16,042 nucleotides of DNA from Sulfurovum sp. (GCA_015661795.1 DQVJ01000112.1:1-16042), one strand, 5' to 3'; shown: positions 6,902 through 15,638, numbered from the stretch's first letter. Notes: a model not told the origin generated them from the letters alone. Numbers and translations are program-made.

Positions 6902-8116
6902 ATGCAAAAAAAACCAACTTTATTCGGCTACGGACTTACCACAAAAGCTATCGCAAAAAAACTAGGCGGCGGCTGTACTTTTTTTGATGACAACTGTCAA
7001 GAGAGTTATATAGATGAAAATGACAACACTATTCATCCGTCATCACTTTTTGATCCTGAAAAAAGCCCATTAGAAATCACTACTCCTAGCCTAAAACCCA
7101 ATCATCCACTCATACTAAAAGCAAAAAACCTTTTAAGTGAATATGACTATTTTAATAACATTATGCCATTTAGCATTTGGATTTCAGGCACCAATGGCAA
7201 AACTACTACCACCCAAATGCTCACTCACATTTTAGAAAAAAGAGGTGCAGTCTCTGGAGGGAACATAGGAACACCCCTGGCAGAATTAGATGAAAAATCA
7301 CCTATTTGGGTACTTGAGAGTTCTTCTTTTACGCTACACCATACAAACAAGGCTTCCCCCAATATTTATCTCCTGCTTCCCATTACCCCAGATCACTTAG
7401 ACTGGCATGAAACATTTGAACAATACGCAGCAGATAAACTAAAACCCCTACTAACGATGCAAGAAGGAGAATTGGCACTCATCCCCCAAGGGCTTAACGT
7501 GCCCAAAACCGATGCATATGTTGTAGAATACGACAGTAATGCATTTCTAGACGAATATTTTAACCTAGACAGCTCTAAATTACGCTTCAAAGCAGCATTT
7601 TTACAAGATGCCTTACTTTCACTTGCCGTCACAAAAGTCCTCTTTGATGAAGCAGATTATACGCTTATGAACGCTTTTACACTAGATGCACATAGACAAG
7701 AAGAGCTCAAAGATGCGCAAGGAAGACTCTGGGTAAATGACTCAAAAGCCACCAATATAGATGCGACCATACAAGCAGTAAAGGGATATGCAGATACACC
7801 TATACATCTTATTCTAGGTGGAGATGACAAAGGGGTAGATTTGACACCTCTTTTTAAACACATGCAAACAGTTATGCTTACACTATATACTATAGGAGCA
7901 AACAGTAAGAAACTTGTCTCACTGGCAAAAGAGTATCATATCAAGACTGTTGCCTGTGAAACCTTGGAAACTGCCATTATACAAATAGACCGTGTCCTGA
8001 CCTTAGACGAGGTAGCACTGCTCTCACCTGCTGCAGCTAGCTTTGATCAGTTTAACTCCTACAAACATAGAGGTGACATCTTTATGGAATTGGTCAAAAA
8101 TTTAAAAAAGTTTTAG
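6902..8116 (+). CDS. murD: UDP-N-acetylmuramoyl-L-alanine--D-glutamate ligase (short form)
   Basis: A 404-residue cytoplasmic Mur ligase that adds D-Glu to UDP-MurNAc-L-Ala. Seen: an N-terminal Rossmann start (FGYGLTTKAI), the ATP loop GTNGKTTT (96-103), NIGTPL (121-126), LESSSF (139-143 area), DHLDWH with the presumed carbamylated Lys179, DAHRQEEL (262-269), NDSKATN (279-285), LGGDDKG and SPAAASFDQF (375-384). It is about 30 residues shorter than E. coli MurD, and the usual HNxxN motif is replaced by FLQDALLSLA (233-242), which I take as a lineage variant because all catalytic motifs remain. The ATG at 6902 lies one base after the mraY stop with no strong Shine-Dalgarno, implying coupling. 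A reading frame extends back to 6851 inside mraY, but that start would lie within mraY and adds 17 unconserved residues. Confidence 0.94.
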   Translation: MQKKPTLFGYGLTTKAIAKKLGGGCTFFDDNCQESYIDENDNTIHPSSLFDPEKSPLEITTPSLKPNHPLILKAKNLLSEYDYFNNIMPFSIWISGTNGKTTTTQMLTHILEKRGAVSGGNIGTPLAELDEKSPIWVLESSSFTLHHTNKASPNIYLLLPITPDHLDWHETFEQYAADKLKPLLTMQEGELALIPQGLNVPKTDAYVVEYDSNAFLDEYFNLDSSKLRFKAAFLQDALLSLAVTKVLFDEADYTLMNAFTLDAHRQEELKDAQGRLWVNDSKATNIDATIQAVKGYADTPIHLILGGDDKGVDLTPLFKHMQTVMLTLYTIGANSKKLVSLAKEYHIKTVACETLETAIIQIDRVLTLDEVALLSPAAASFDQFNSYKHRGDIFMELVKNLKKF

Positions 8117-8155
8117 TTTCCATTAAATCCTCGTATTTTTTTAAGTTTAAGCCGT

Positions 8156-8161
8156 TATAAT
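8156..8161 (+). promoter_or_regulatory. -10 box of tRNA-Phe
   Basis: Perfect TATAAT, with a T-rich tract and no clear -35 upstream. Predicted start of transcription near 8168, about 30 nt before the mature 5' end of the tRNA, so the tRNA need not depend on read-through from murD. Confidence 0.6.
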
Positions 8162-8197
8162 TCTATCCACTTAAACAGAACTCTTCTTTTAAGTTGT

Positions 8198-8273
8198 GGC
8201 TCCATAGCTCAGTTGGTAGAGCAAAGGATTGAAAATCCTTGTGTCGGCGGTTCGATTCCGTCTGGCGCCACCA
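8198..8273 (+). tRNA. tRNA-Phe (anticodon GAA)
   Basis: A 76-nt cloverleaf with the CCA end encoded. The anticodon stem AAGGA/TCCTT (8224-8228, 8236-8240) closes a TTGAAAA loop with GAA at 8231-8233. The T arm is GGCGG/CCGTC around TTCGATT; the D arm is GCTC/GAGC; the discriminator is A. The acceptor stem GGCTCCA/TGGCGCC has one internal mismatch, U4 (8201) against C69 (8266). A T-rich stretch follows 8273 and may end transcription. The facing cusA transcript ends only about 54 nt away on the other strand. Confidence 0.97.
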
Positions 8274-8326
8274 TTTCTTTTTATACAACTCAATTCCAAT
8301 CAAAAAAAATACTTAATCTCTCATTC

Positions 8327-11300
8327 TCATTCCTTTTGTTTTCTTTTTTCATTAAACTGTAAGACTAGACTATAAACTACAGGCAACACAAGTAAATTCA
8401 ATATAGTTACCGTTAACATTCCACCCAACATAGGTGCAGCTATACGATGTGTTACATCAGAACCTGTTGCTGTACTTAACATGATAGGGATAAGCCCTGC
8501 CATGGTTGAAACTGCTGTCATCATGACTGGTCGTACCCTCTGTGATGTAGCATAAAAAGCTGCCTCTTTTATGTCTTCAACAGAGAGTGCTTCTTTCTTT
8601 TTGCCACGTCTTTTTTCTACTTCTGTATCTATAAAACTCAAAACCAGTACCCCAATTTCAGCTGCCATTCCCGCAAGGGCTATAAACCCTACAGCCACAG
8701 CCACAGAAAGGTTATAGTCATTAATATAAATCAACCATATTCCACCAATAAGTGCAAATGGCATTGACAGCATCACGATAACAGGTTCTATCACATTTTT
8801 AAAATTCAAATATAAAAGTATAAAAATAATCAACAAAGTGATAGGTGCAACGATTTGTAAACGTTGCGAAGCTCTCTCCATATATTCAAACTGTCCAGAC
8901 CAAGTGACAGTATATCCTGCTGGAATTTTTACTTTTTCTTCTAAGATTTTTTTAGCTTTTGCTACAAATCCACCTATATCTGAACTGGATATATCCACAT
9001 AAATCCATGCATTGGGTCTGGCATCTTCACTTTTAATCACAGGAGGACCTCTTGTATATTCTATCGTTGCAACCATGGCAATAGGGATTTGTATGCCTGT
9101 TGGTGTAGGAATGAGCACCCGTGAAAGTGTCTCTTTATCGCTACGTAAATCTCTAGGGTAACGTACATTGACAGGGTAACGTTCTAAGCCTTCAACCGTT
9201 TGCGTCACATTCATCCCTCCAATGGCACTTTGTATCACATCCTGCACAGCACCCACAGTTAAGCCATAGCGTGCTGCTTTCTCTCTATCGATATTAAAAT
9301 CAAGATAATAACCACCCACAGCTCTGTCCCCAAAAGCTGACGTAGTCTCTGGCAACATTTTCATCGCTTGTTCTATCTCTTTTGATACTTTTTGAAGTAC
9401 ATTCAGGTCTGGACCAGACACTTTGATACCTACAGGTGTTTTTATCCCTGTAGAAAGCATGTCTATCCGTGTTTTAATAGGCATTGTCCATGCATTAGCA
9501 ACCCCGGGGAAGTTAATCGCCGCGTTAAATTCAAGCATTAAGTCTTGTGTTGATTTACTGGGGTCAGGCCACTCTTCTTTGGGTTTAAGACGAATCGTTG
9601 TCTCTACCATAGACAAAGGTGCTGCGTCTGTAGCAGTCTCGGCACGACCAATTTTTCCAAACACACTTTTTACTTCCGGAAAAGTTTTAAGTATTTTGTC
9701 ACTTTGCTGTAAAAATTCTTTTGCTTTGGTAATAGAAATACCTGGAAACATCGTAGGCATATAAAGAACATCTCCTTCATCCAACGGTGGCATAAATTCA
9801 CTACCTAACTTTGAATAGGGATAATAGGTTAATGCCAAAAGGGCGATTGCAAAAACAACGGTAACCGTACGCCATTTCATTGCAAATTTCAATATAGGCG
9901 TATGAATAGCATGTAACATACGGTTGATAGGGTTTTTCTCTTCTGCAATAATCTTACCACGTACAAAATACCCAATCATCACAGGAACTAAAGTCACCGC
10001 CAAAATAGCAGAGGCTGCCATCGCATAGGTAGCCGTAAAGGCCAAGGGGCTAAAAAGTCTCCCTTCTTGTGCTTGCATCGTAAAAATAGGTAAAAAAGAA
10101 ACTGTAATAACAAGCAATGAGAAAAACAGTGCTGGTCCTACCTCTTTTGAGGATTTTGTAATCACTTCCCATCGCTCACTGTCACTTAACTGTGCACCCT
10201 TTTCTTTCACTGCCTCTGCCAAACGACTATGGGCATTTTCCACCATTACAATAGCCCCATCAACCATTGTACCAATGGTGATAGCTATACCACCAAGAGA
10301 CATAATATTGGCATCTAAACCTTGAAATTGCATCACTATAAATGCCATCAATATACCTAAAGGCAAGGTAATAATAGCCACAAAAGCAGAACGTGCATGC
10401 AGTAAAAAAAGTATAACCACCAAACTCACAATAAACAATTCTTGCATCAAAGAGATATTGAGACTTTCAACAGCCCTTTCTATCAAATCTCCTCTATCAT
10501 ACACAGGGACGATATTGACCCCTTCAGGTAAACCTTTTTGAAGTTCATCAAGTTTTTTACGTACAGCCTGTATCGTTGCTAAGGCATTTTCACCAAAACG
10601 CATGATGACCACACCACCGACCACTTCACCTTCACCATTATAGTCTACCAACCCTCTTCTCAGTTCAGGACCAATAAAGACATTTGCCACATCTCTTAAG
10701 CGTATTGGAGTACCTTCTTTATCTACTCCCACGGGAATTTTATTAAGATCATCTACAGATTGTATGTACCCTGCACTTCGTACCATATATTCAGTCTCTG
10801 CCATCTCAATGAGACGACCGCCCACGTCTTTGTTGGAATTTTTAATCGCCATTTTTACTGTGTCAAGTGAAATATTATAACGCTGTAAGGCATTGGGATC
10901 AACCTCCACTTGATACTGCTTCACATAGCCGCCCACAGAAGCAACTTCAGCTACACCATTGACGGTCTGCAAAGGGTAACGCATATACCAGTCTTGTAAA
11001 GAACGTAATTGAGCAAGGTCATGTTTACCCGTTGTGTCTTCTAAAATATATTCATAAATCCAACCTACCCCTGTCGCATCTGGACCAAGCGCGGGATTAA
11101 CAGATTTAGGTAGTCGTCCACTCACATAGTTTAATGACTCTAATACACGAGAACGTGCCCAGTACATATCCGTGCCATCTTCAAAAATAAGATATACAAA
11201 AGAGATACCAAAAAAGGAGTAGCCCCTGACTACTTTTGTTTTAGGCACAGCTAACATTGCAGTTGTCAGCGGATAGGTAACTTGGTCTTCCACCACCTGT

Positions 11301-11473
11301 GGAGACTGCCCTGGATACTCAGTAAAAATGATAACCTGCACATCAGATAAATCTGGTATCGCATCCAAAGGTGCATTTTTATAAGAAAAAATACCCACTA
11401 CAGCGATGATAACCATCGCAATAATAACAATAAGACGCTCGCGCAGTGATGCACTGATAATGGCATTAATCAT
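8327..11473 (-). CDS. cusA: Cu(I)/Ag(I) RND efflux pump, inner-membrane transporter (CusA-like)
   Basis: A 1048-residue heavy-metal RND permease, the family's normal length, with the twelve-helix, two large periplasmic loop layout. TM4 contains the proton-relay Asp405 (IGTMVDGAIVMVENAH). The three methionines that bind Cu/Ag in E. coli CusA are matched in position and context: Met572 (YMPT), Met622 (PLSMVETT) and Met672 (RIDMLSTG). This favours monovalent copper/silver over the Co/Zn/Cd specificity of CzcA. It exports metal from periplasm or cytoplasm through the tripartite complex, driven by protons. The ATG at 11473 overlaps the cusB stop by 8 nt (ATGATTAA), so translation is coupled. It is the last gene of the operon; downstream toward the tRNA there is a T8 tract (minus strand, about 8302-8309) without a clear stem. 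Confidence 0.95.
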   Translation of the reverse strand: MINAIISASLRERLIVIIAMVIIAVVGIFSYKNAPLDAIPDLSDVQVIIFTEYPGQSPQVVEDQVTYPLTTAMLAVPKTKVVRGYSFFGISFVYLIFEDGTDMYWARSRVLESLNYVSGRLPKSVNPALGPDATGVGWIYEYILEDTTGKHDLAQLRSLQDWYMRYPLQTVNGVAEVASVGGYVKQYQVEVDPNALQRYNISLDTVKMAIKNSNKDVGGRLIEMAETEYMVRSAGYIQSVDDLNKIPVGVDKEGTPIRLRDVANVFIGPELRRGLVDYNGEGEVVGGVVIMRFGENALATIQAVRKKLDELQKGLPEGVNIVPVYDRGDLIERAVESLNISLMQELFIVSLVVILFLLHARSAFVAIITLPLGILMAFIVMQFQGLDANIMSLGGIAITIGTMVDGAIVMVENAHSRLAEAVKEKGAQLSDSERWEVITKSSKEVGPALFFSLLVITVSFLPIFTMQAQEGRLFSPLAFTATYAMAASAILAVTLVPVMIGYFVRGKIIAEEKNPINRMLHAIHTPILKFAMKWRTVTVVFAIALLALTYYPYSKLGSEFMPPLDEGDVLYMPTMFPGISITKAKEFLQQSDKILKTFPEVKSVFGKIGRAETATDAAPLSMVETTIRLKPKEEWPDPSKSTQDLMLEFNAAINFPGVANAWTMPIKTRIDMLSTGIKTPVGIKVSGPDLNVLQKVSKEIEQAMKMLPETTSAFGDRAVGGYYLDFNIDREKAARYGLTVGAVQDVIQSAIGGMNVTQTVEGLERYPVNVRYPRDLRSDKETLSRVLIPTPTGIQIPIAMVATIEYTRGPPVIKSEDARPNAWIYVDISSSDIGGFVAKAKKILEEKVKIPAGYTVTWSGQFEYMERASQRLQIVAPITLLIIFILLYLNFKNVIEPVIVMLSMPFALIGGIWLIYINDYNLSVAVAVGFIALAGMAAEIGVLVLSFIDTEVEKRRGKKKEALSVEDIKEAAFYATSQRVRPVMMTAVSTMAGLIPIMLSTATGSDVTHRIAAPMLGGMLTVTILNLLVLPVVYSLVLQFNEKRKQKE

Positions 11474-12800
11474 TTTTCATCTCTTTACTGTTATTTTTAT
11501 CCATTTTCATTTTTTTAGGCACGGTGACAATATCCATCATTTTGGCTGTGGCTTCACGTAACTTAGACTCAGAATCTATGAGAAACTGTGCAGAAGTTAC
11601 TACCTCTTCACCCTCCTTAAGTCCCGATAATATCGACACTTTTCCTGCTGATTCTATGCCTATCTTCACTAAACGAGGTTCATACTTTCCTGCCCCTTTT
11701 ACAACAAAGACCTGTGTTTCATTCCCTGAACGTATCACAGCTTCTGAAGGGATTACCAAAGCATCTTTTTGATTTTGTACGTGTATATTAACTTCTGCAA
11801 ACATATCTGGACGTAAACGTAAATCATCATTTTTAAATACAAGTCTTACTTTTGTGGTACGTGTCTTTGCTTCAGCATAAGGGTAGATATAATCTACCGT
11901 ACCCTTAAAGACTTTCCCTGGTACACTGATAAGTGTCACTTCTGCACTGTCTCCCGTACGAATCCATGGAAGTTCATATTCATAAATCTCTGCAATAATC
12001 CATACCGTATTCAAATCTGCAATCATATAGAGTTCTGTCTGCGGTGTAACATGTTGCCCTTTTCGTGCACCTATACGAAGTACAGTCCCTGCAACAGGCG
12101 TATGTATATGTAAACTTTTTTTAATCTTTCTACTTTTTTCAAGCTCTTTTATCTGATGTTCTGGTACATCTAACAAAATTAATCTCTCTCTTGCACTTTG
12201 CACCAAACGTTTTGCACCTTCTCGTACATCTTTAAACGGACTTCGACTCAACGCTTTTACATTTTTTAAGGCTAACAGATATTCCTCTTGTGTAGAGACC
12301 AACTGTGGAGAATAGATACTCATTAAAATATCATCTTTTTTAACTGTCTGACCAACTTTATCTATAAATATTTGCTCTATCCAGCCTTTTGTTTTAGGAT
12401 GTAGTCGTGCCATTTTTTCTTCATCAAAATCAACACGCCCTACCGCACGAACGACTTTACTTAAAGCTTCTATTTTGACTTTTGCTGTTCTTACCCCAAT
12501 GTTCTGTACTATGGTAGGATCTATCTTCACGGTACCGGCTTTATCATTGTCTCCGTCATCATCAGCATATACAGGTACATAATCCATCCCCATAGAATCT
12601 TTGGCTGGTACAGGAGAAGTCACCGCAGGGTTCATTGCATTACGGTAAAAAAGGATTTTTTTTGTCTTCTCTTGTGAAGTACTTTCAGAGGTTGTGTCTG
12701 TTTTTTCCATCTTACTTGAAGTATAAACAGAAACACCATACCCGATACCTACCCCTACTGCCAAAGTGAGTACCACTGTGCTAAGTATTGTTTTATTCAT
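11466..12800 (-). CDS. cusB: RND efflux periplasmic adaptor (CusB-like membrane fusion protein)
   Basis: A 444-residue adaptor. An N-terminal hydrophobic anchor (about 4-26) is followed by a polar linker and a metal-binding segment FYRNAMNPAV...AKDSMGMDYVPVY with Met56, Met70 and Met72. These correspond to the Met site that CusB uses to hand Cu(I)/Ag(I) to CusA; the family's related heavy-metal-binding domain often has Cys instead. Then come the barrel-sandwich/lipoyl halves (PKTKGWIEQIFIDKVGQTVKKDD and HTPVAGTVLRI) around an alpha-hairpin (about 170-230), the beta-barrel, and a C-terminal membrane-proximal domain (LKEGEEVVTSAQFLIDSE). An unusual Lys/Met-rich tail (Met421, 422, 431, 433, 441) ends the protein. 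The ATG at 12800 overlaps the preceding gene by 8 nt (ATGAATAA) and the 3' end overlaps cusA by 8 nt. Confidence 0.94.
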   Translation of the reverse strand: MNKTILSTVVLTLAVGVGIGYGVSVYTSSKMEKTDTTSESTSQEKTKKILFYRNAMNPAVTSPVPAKDSMGMDYVPVYADDDGDNDKAGTVKIDPTIVQNIGVRTAKVKIEALSKVVRAVGRVDFDEEKMARLHPKTKGWIEQIFIDKVGQTVKKDDILMSIYSPQLVSTQEEYLLALKNVKALSRSPFKDVREGAKRLVQSARERLILLDVPEHQIKELEKSRKIKKSLHIHTPVAGTVLRIGARKGQHVTPQTELYMIADLNTVWIIAEIYEYELPWIRTGDSAEVTLISVPGKVFKGTVDYIYPYAEAKTRTTKVRLVFKNDDLRLRPDMFAEVNIHVQNQKDALVIPSEAVIRSGNETQVFVVKGAGKYEPRLVKIGIESAGKVSILSGLKEGEEVVTSAQFLIDSESKLREATAKMMDIVTVPKKMKMDKNNSKEMKND

Positions 12801-14097
12801 AAATATTTACCTCTCCTACATTTGCTTTCATTCCGGACAATGCCTGCATTGAAAATGTCAATGCTTTCCAATACATCAATTCATAGTTAAAAAGCGTTAC
12901 TTGACTTTGTACAAGATTTAAAAAATCCACCTTACTTACTTGATAACCTGCACGCATAGACTCGACAGTTTGACGTGCCTGTGGCAAAATACCCGTTTTA
13001 AACAAAGCAAGCTGTTTTCTAGCCTGATGATAATCGGTATAGTTTTTTGATATTTCTGCCATTACTTTTAGTTTTTCATCTTCAAGTGCCGCATATCTTT
13101 CTTGTTGTTCTATAAACTTTTGTTGTACTGCTTTTGATTGTTTTGTCTTATAATATAACGGTACCTTGATACCTACTTTCAATGAAAATAAATCTGCCCT
13201 AGGGTCATTAAAGGTACCAGGGTTATACCCTTGTCTGTCTCCGTAAGATACTGCCACATTAAAATCAGGATAATACTCTCTACGTGCCAAATCAAGTCTA
13301 GAGCCCGAAGCGAGTACTTTGGACTCCTCCCTTTTTAAAGAAGGTCTATACTCTGTTGCTAGCCGGTATAGATATTTTTCATTCATTTTATGAGAAAGTC
13401 TCTTTTCTTTCTTCTTAGCCAATCGAATGTTGCGAGAAGCTTTTTCACCCATAAGAAGATTTAAATTAATACCTTGATTACGCCTAAAAGCTTTTACCTG
13501 TATCTCTTGATCTAAGAGTTTAGACAACTCTAACTGTGCCAACAGCACATCTTGTTGTAAACCATCTCCAGTTTTATACTTTTCTTCAGCAATCTGGATA
13601 AACTGACGCAATAATTCTTGATTGTTGCGAATGGTTTCTAATGCCCTATCAAAATAATACACCTGCCACCATGTACTTTCTATATGATTGACAAGAAGTA
13701 AGCGAACTTCATCTACTGTATGGTACGCTGCGGTTGCTTCAAATTCTGCTATTTCACCTTTCAAGTCTAACTTTCCAGGATAAGGAAAATACTGACTAAA
13801 ACCTATCTGCACATTTGTCATCGCTTCTTGTGATCGGTTAAAAGTATCGGTTGGGAAATTGATGAGTCCCACAGATACGATAGGATCAGGTAAACTTTTA
13901 ACTTGAGAGGGAACTTCGTTGAGGGCTTCATACCGCTTGAGTATCTGGGTAAGACCCGGGTTCTTCTCTAGACCTACCCTCACTGCATGTTTGACGCTCA
14001 GTCCAGTGTCTCCAAAAGCAAAAGAGCTCAACACCCACAATAACGTCGTAGATAAAAATATCGAACGATACACACTTTTAATCATATTGTTTCTCAC
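12793..14097 (-). CDS. cusC: Outer-membrane efflux factor of the TolC/CusC type
   Basis: A 434-residue outer-membrane channel of the OEP family: a signal peptide (about 1-29, ...LLWVLSSFAFG) and two repeated coiled-coil/OEP halves (about 45-230 and 250-425) rich in heptad-like Leu/Gln/Lys patterns, with barrel-type stretches such as PDPIVSVGL and YPDFNVAVSYGD. No lipobox Cys is present, unlike E. coli CusC, so it is probably not a lipoprotein. I choose the GTG at 14097 because GGAGG (14105-14109) lies exactly seven bases upstream; the ATG at 14085 would be 19 bases away, and the upstream ORF extension adds unconserved residues. It is the first gene of the cusCBA operon and overlaps cusB by 8 nt. 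No metal sensor or CusF-type chaperone gene is adjacent. Confidence 0.92.
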   Translation of the reverse strand: MRNNMIKSVYRSIFLSTTLLWVLSSFAFGDTGLSVKHAVRVGLEKNPGLTQILKRYEALNEVPSQVKSLPDPIVSVGLINFPTDTFNRSQEAMTNVQIGFSQYFPYPGKLDLKGEIAEFEATAAYHTVDEVRLLLVNHIESTWWQVYYFDRALETIRNNQELLRQFIQIAEEKYKTGDGLQQDVLLAQLELSKLLDQEIQVKAFRRNQGINLNLLMGEKASRNIRLAKKKEKRLSHKMNEKYLYRLATEYRPSLKREESKVLASGSRLDLARREYYPDFNVAVSYGDRQGYNPGTFNDPRADLFSLKVGIKVPLYYKTKQSKAVQQKFIEQQERYAALEDEKLKVMAEISKNYTDYHQARKQLALFKTGILPQARQTVESMRAGYQVSKVDFLNLVQSQVTLFNYELMYWKALTFSMQALSGMKANVGEVNIYE

Positions 14098-14300
14098 AAA
14101 TTTTCCTCCAACCCATCTCTTTTTTATAGATTTTAGAATATATAAAATACGTGTACCTAATGTGCACATATTTTATATATCATAACGCACGATATATAAA
14201 ACCAACGCCATATAAAAAGTATACGTATTTTGTAGAGGAAAATTAAAAGTAATGATAAAGTCTACTATTAATGAAAGTAAGAGAAATAACGCACTAAAAA
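14098..14300 (-). promoter_or_regulatory. AT-rich control region of the cusCBA operon
   Basis: About 200 bp without a gene. It holds ATATAAAA direct repeats (14140, 14194, 14210; plus-strand reading) and an imperfect 13-bp inverted repeat (14144-14156 and 14219-14231, 12 of 13 pairs) built on TACGTRTAC. Several -10-like boxes are possible on the minus strand (for example TATGAT at 14184-14179), none with a good -35, so I do not fix a start site. No CusR-, CueR- or CopY-type operator was recognised. Confidence 0.4.
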
Positions 14301-14323
14301 ATATCTCCCAAAAAAGGAGATAT
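14296..14323 (-). terminator. Rho-independent terminator of the porin gene
   Basis: Stem ATATCTCC (14301-14308) / GGAGATAT (14316-14323), 8 bp, loop of seven A-rich bases, followed on the minus strand by T5 (14300-14296). It begins 8 nt after the porin stop codon. On the plus strand no T run follows, so it acts for the minus strand only. It insulates the porin from the cus operon downstream. Confidence 0.85.
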
Positions 14324-14330
14324 CTAAGGT

Positions 14331-15593
14331 TTAAAATTTATAGTCTAACATTGCCCAAAACTTGGTTGTATCTACACTGAAAGTATCCGCACTGTACCAA
14401 GATGCTTTTAACAGTCCATTGAGACCTTTCACACCAGGAATTTTGTTTTTATACAGTGCATCTATCTCTGTACCATAATCTACACTTCCTCTGTCACTTG
14501 AGAAATCATGGTAAATCACCTTAGCCACACCAAATCCTGGTGCTTTATACCCAAGCATGGCAGTAGCATCTACAAGACCATCTATAGGTGTTGCCAAAAA
14601 CAAGTCTGCCCAACCATTTTGTGCATGGAGTGTGGCAAGTGGTGTGCTAAAGGCTGCATTGCCATTATCTCCTGCCCCGAGTACTTCATATCCAGCACCA
14701 AGAAGTATACCGCTCATGTTGAGGGTTGCCTGTAAGTTATAGTAGTCAGCATCTGCTGTTTGATTGGTGGTAAGATCTTCAAAAGAAGGATCTGTCTGGG
14801 TTGCATACTCTGCACGGTACGAAAGACTTGTGCTTTCTCCCAACCCTACTTTACCTGTTGCGGCAATTCCCCATGTATTATGAAAATCTTCTATAAGATA
14901 CCCATACCCTGTCACAGTCAGTTCAGGCATCATCGCATAAGATGCATTTAAGAGCACTGTATTGGTATCAAATCTTCCTCCAAGAGGGTTTACTGTGTTG
15001 CTGTCAAAAATCCTGTTGATACCCCACACATAAGAAGCCAATAATTTAAGATTGTCTATAGAGTTATTTACCACCGTAACTGCATCGTAGGTTTGTGGCA
15101 TTTGTCTCCAGTCTACCGTACCGATAAACCTTACATTATCCAAGTCTACATCTTGTCGACCTGCACGAATGAGTGTTTCACCAAAAGCATAGTCCAAATA
15201 TGCCTGTGTCACTCGTGTCTGATCTGGATCAGCTACGATTTGGTACAAAGGCCTTTTACCTATATCATCATTGGAAACACTCCAAAAGTCTCCACTCCCT
15301 ACAACATTGGTAGCTTCCAAATATACTGAAAGACCCTCTAAGTGTAAAAAGTCTGCAGCAATCCCCAGTGTCAGTCTGTTCGTCAAAGCACCTGCATCTG
15401 CTTTGCCATTATCAGCAGCATCTACAAATTCGTATCGAGGACGTATCTGACCATCTGCTTTAATGTTATCAAAAATCAAAAATGCATTACTGCTTGGTGC
15501 TGCTGTCTCCACCACTGGCTCAACTGGAGCGATATCGCCACCTGCTAGTAACATCGCTGATGCTACGACTGAAAGTACAAGTACTTTTTTCAT
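14331..15593 (-). CDS. Outer-membrane porin
   Basis: A 420-residue predicted beta-barrel. A signal peptide (MKKVLVLSVVASAMLLAG) is followed by a Pro/Val/Glu linker GDIAPVEPVVE, then alternating strands with Asp/Asn-rich loops (for example ADGQIRPRYEFVDAADN and RAGRQDVDLDNVRF) and a terminal Phe (LDYKF), the outer-membrane insertion signal. It resembles the large porins of Campylobacterota and alginate-export-like barrels; the substrate cannot be read from the sequence. The start is clear: AAGGAG (15606-15601) lies seven bases before ATG 15593. The gene has its own promoter region with an FNR/CRP-like box and its own terminator, so it is monocistronic. A paralogue with nearly the same N-terminus faces away from it at 15930. 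Confidence 0.9.
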   Translation of the reverse strand: MKKVLVLSVVASAMLLAGGDIAPVEPVVETAAPSSNAFLIFDNIKADGQIRPRYEFVDAADNGKADAGALTNRLTLGIAADFLHLEGLSVYLEATNVVGSGDFWSVSNDDIGKRPLYQIVADPDQTRVTQAYLDYAFGETLIRAGRQDVDLDNVRFIGTVDWRQMPQTYDAVTVVNNSIDNLKLLASYVWGINRIFDSNTVNPLGGRFDTNTVLLNASYAMMPELTVTGYGYLIEDFHNTWGIAATGKVGLGESTSLSYRAEYATQTDPSFEDLTTNQTADADYYNLQATLNMSGILLGAGYEVLGAGDNGNAAFSTPLATLHAQNGWADLFLATPIDGLVDATAMLGYKAPGFGVAKVIYHDFSSDRGSVDYGTEIDALYKNKIPGVKGLNGLLKASWYSADTFSVDTTKFWAMLDYKF

Positions 15594-15629
15594 CTTCTTT
15601 CTCCTTTAATATAATATAAATGATACACC

Positions 15630-15638
15630 ATGATATCA
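15630..15638 (-). promoter_or_regulatory. Extended -10 of the minus-strand porin
   Basis: TGATATCAT on the minus strand fits TGnTATnAT, with TATCAT matching the -10 consensus at five of six bases. Predicted start near 15623, giving a 30-nt leader with AAGGAG. A second TATCAT (15625-15620) lies ten bases further down, so the assignment is not unique. Confidence 0.5.

Noticed and set aside
9423..9764. 113-codon plus-strand frame within cusA
   Set aside because: It lies opposite the conserved Met-relay region of cusA and has no start signals or recognisable domain.
14098..14169. Longer CusC start at 14169
   Set aside because: It adds residues unlike a signal peptide and ignores GGAGG seven bases before the GTG at 14097.
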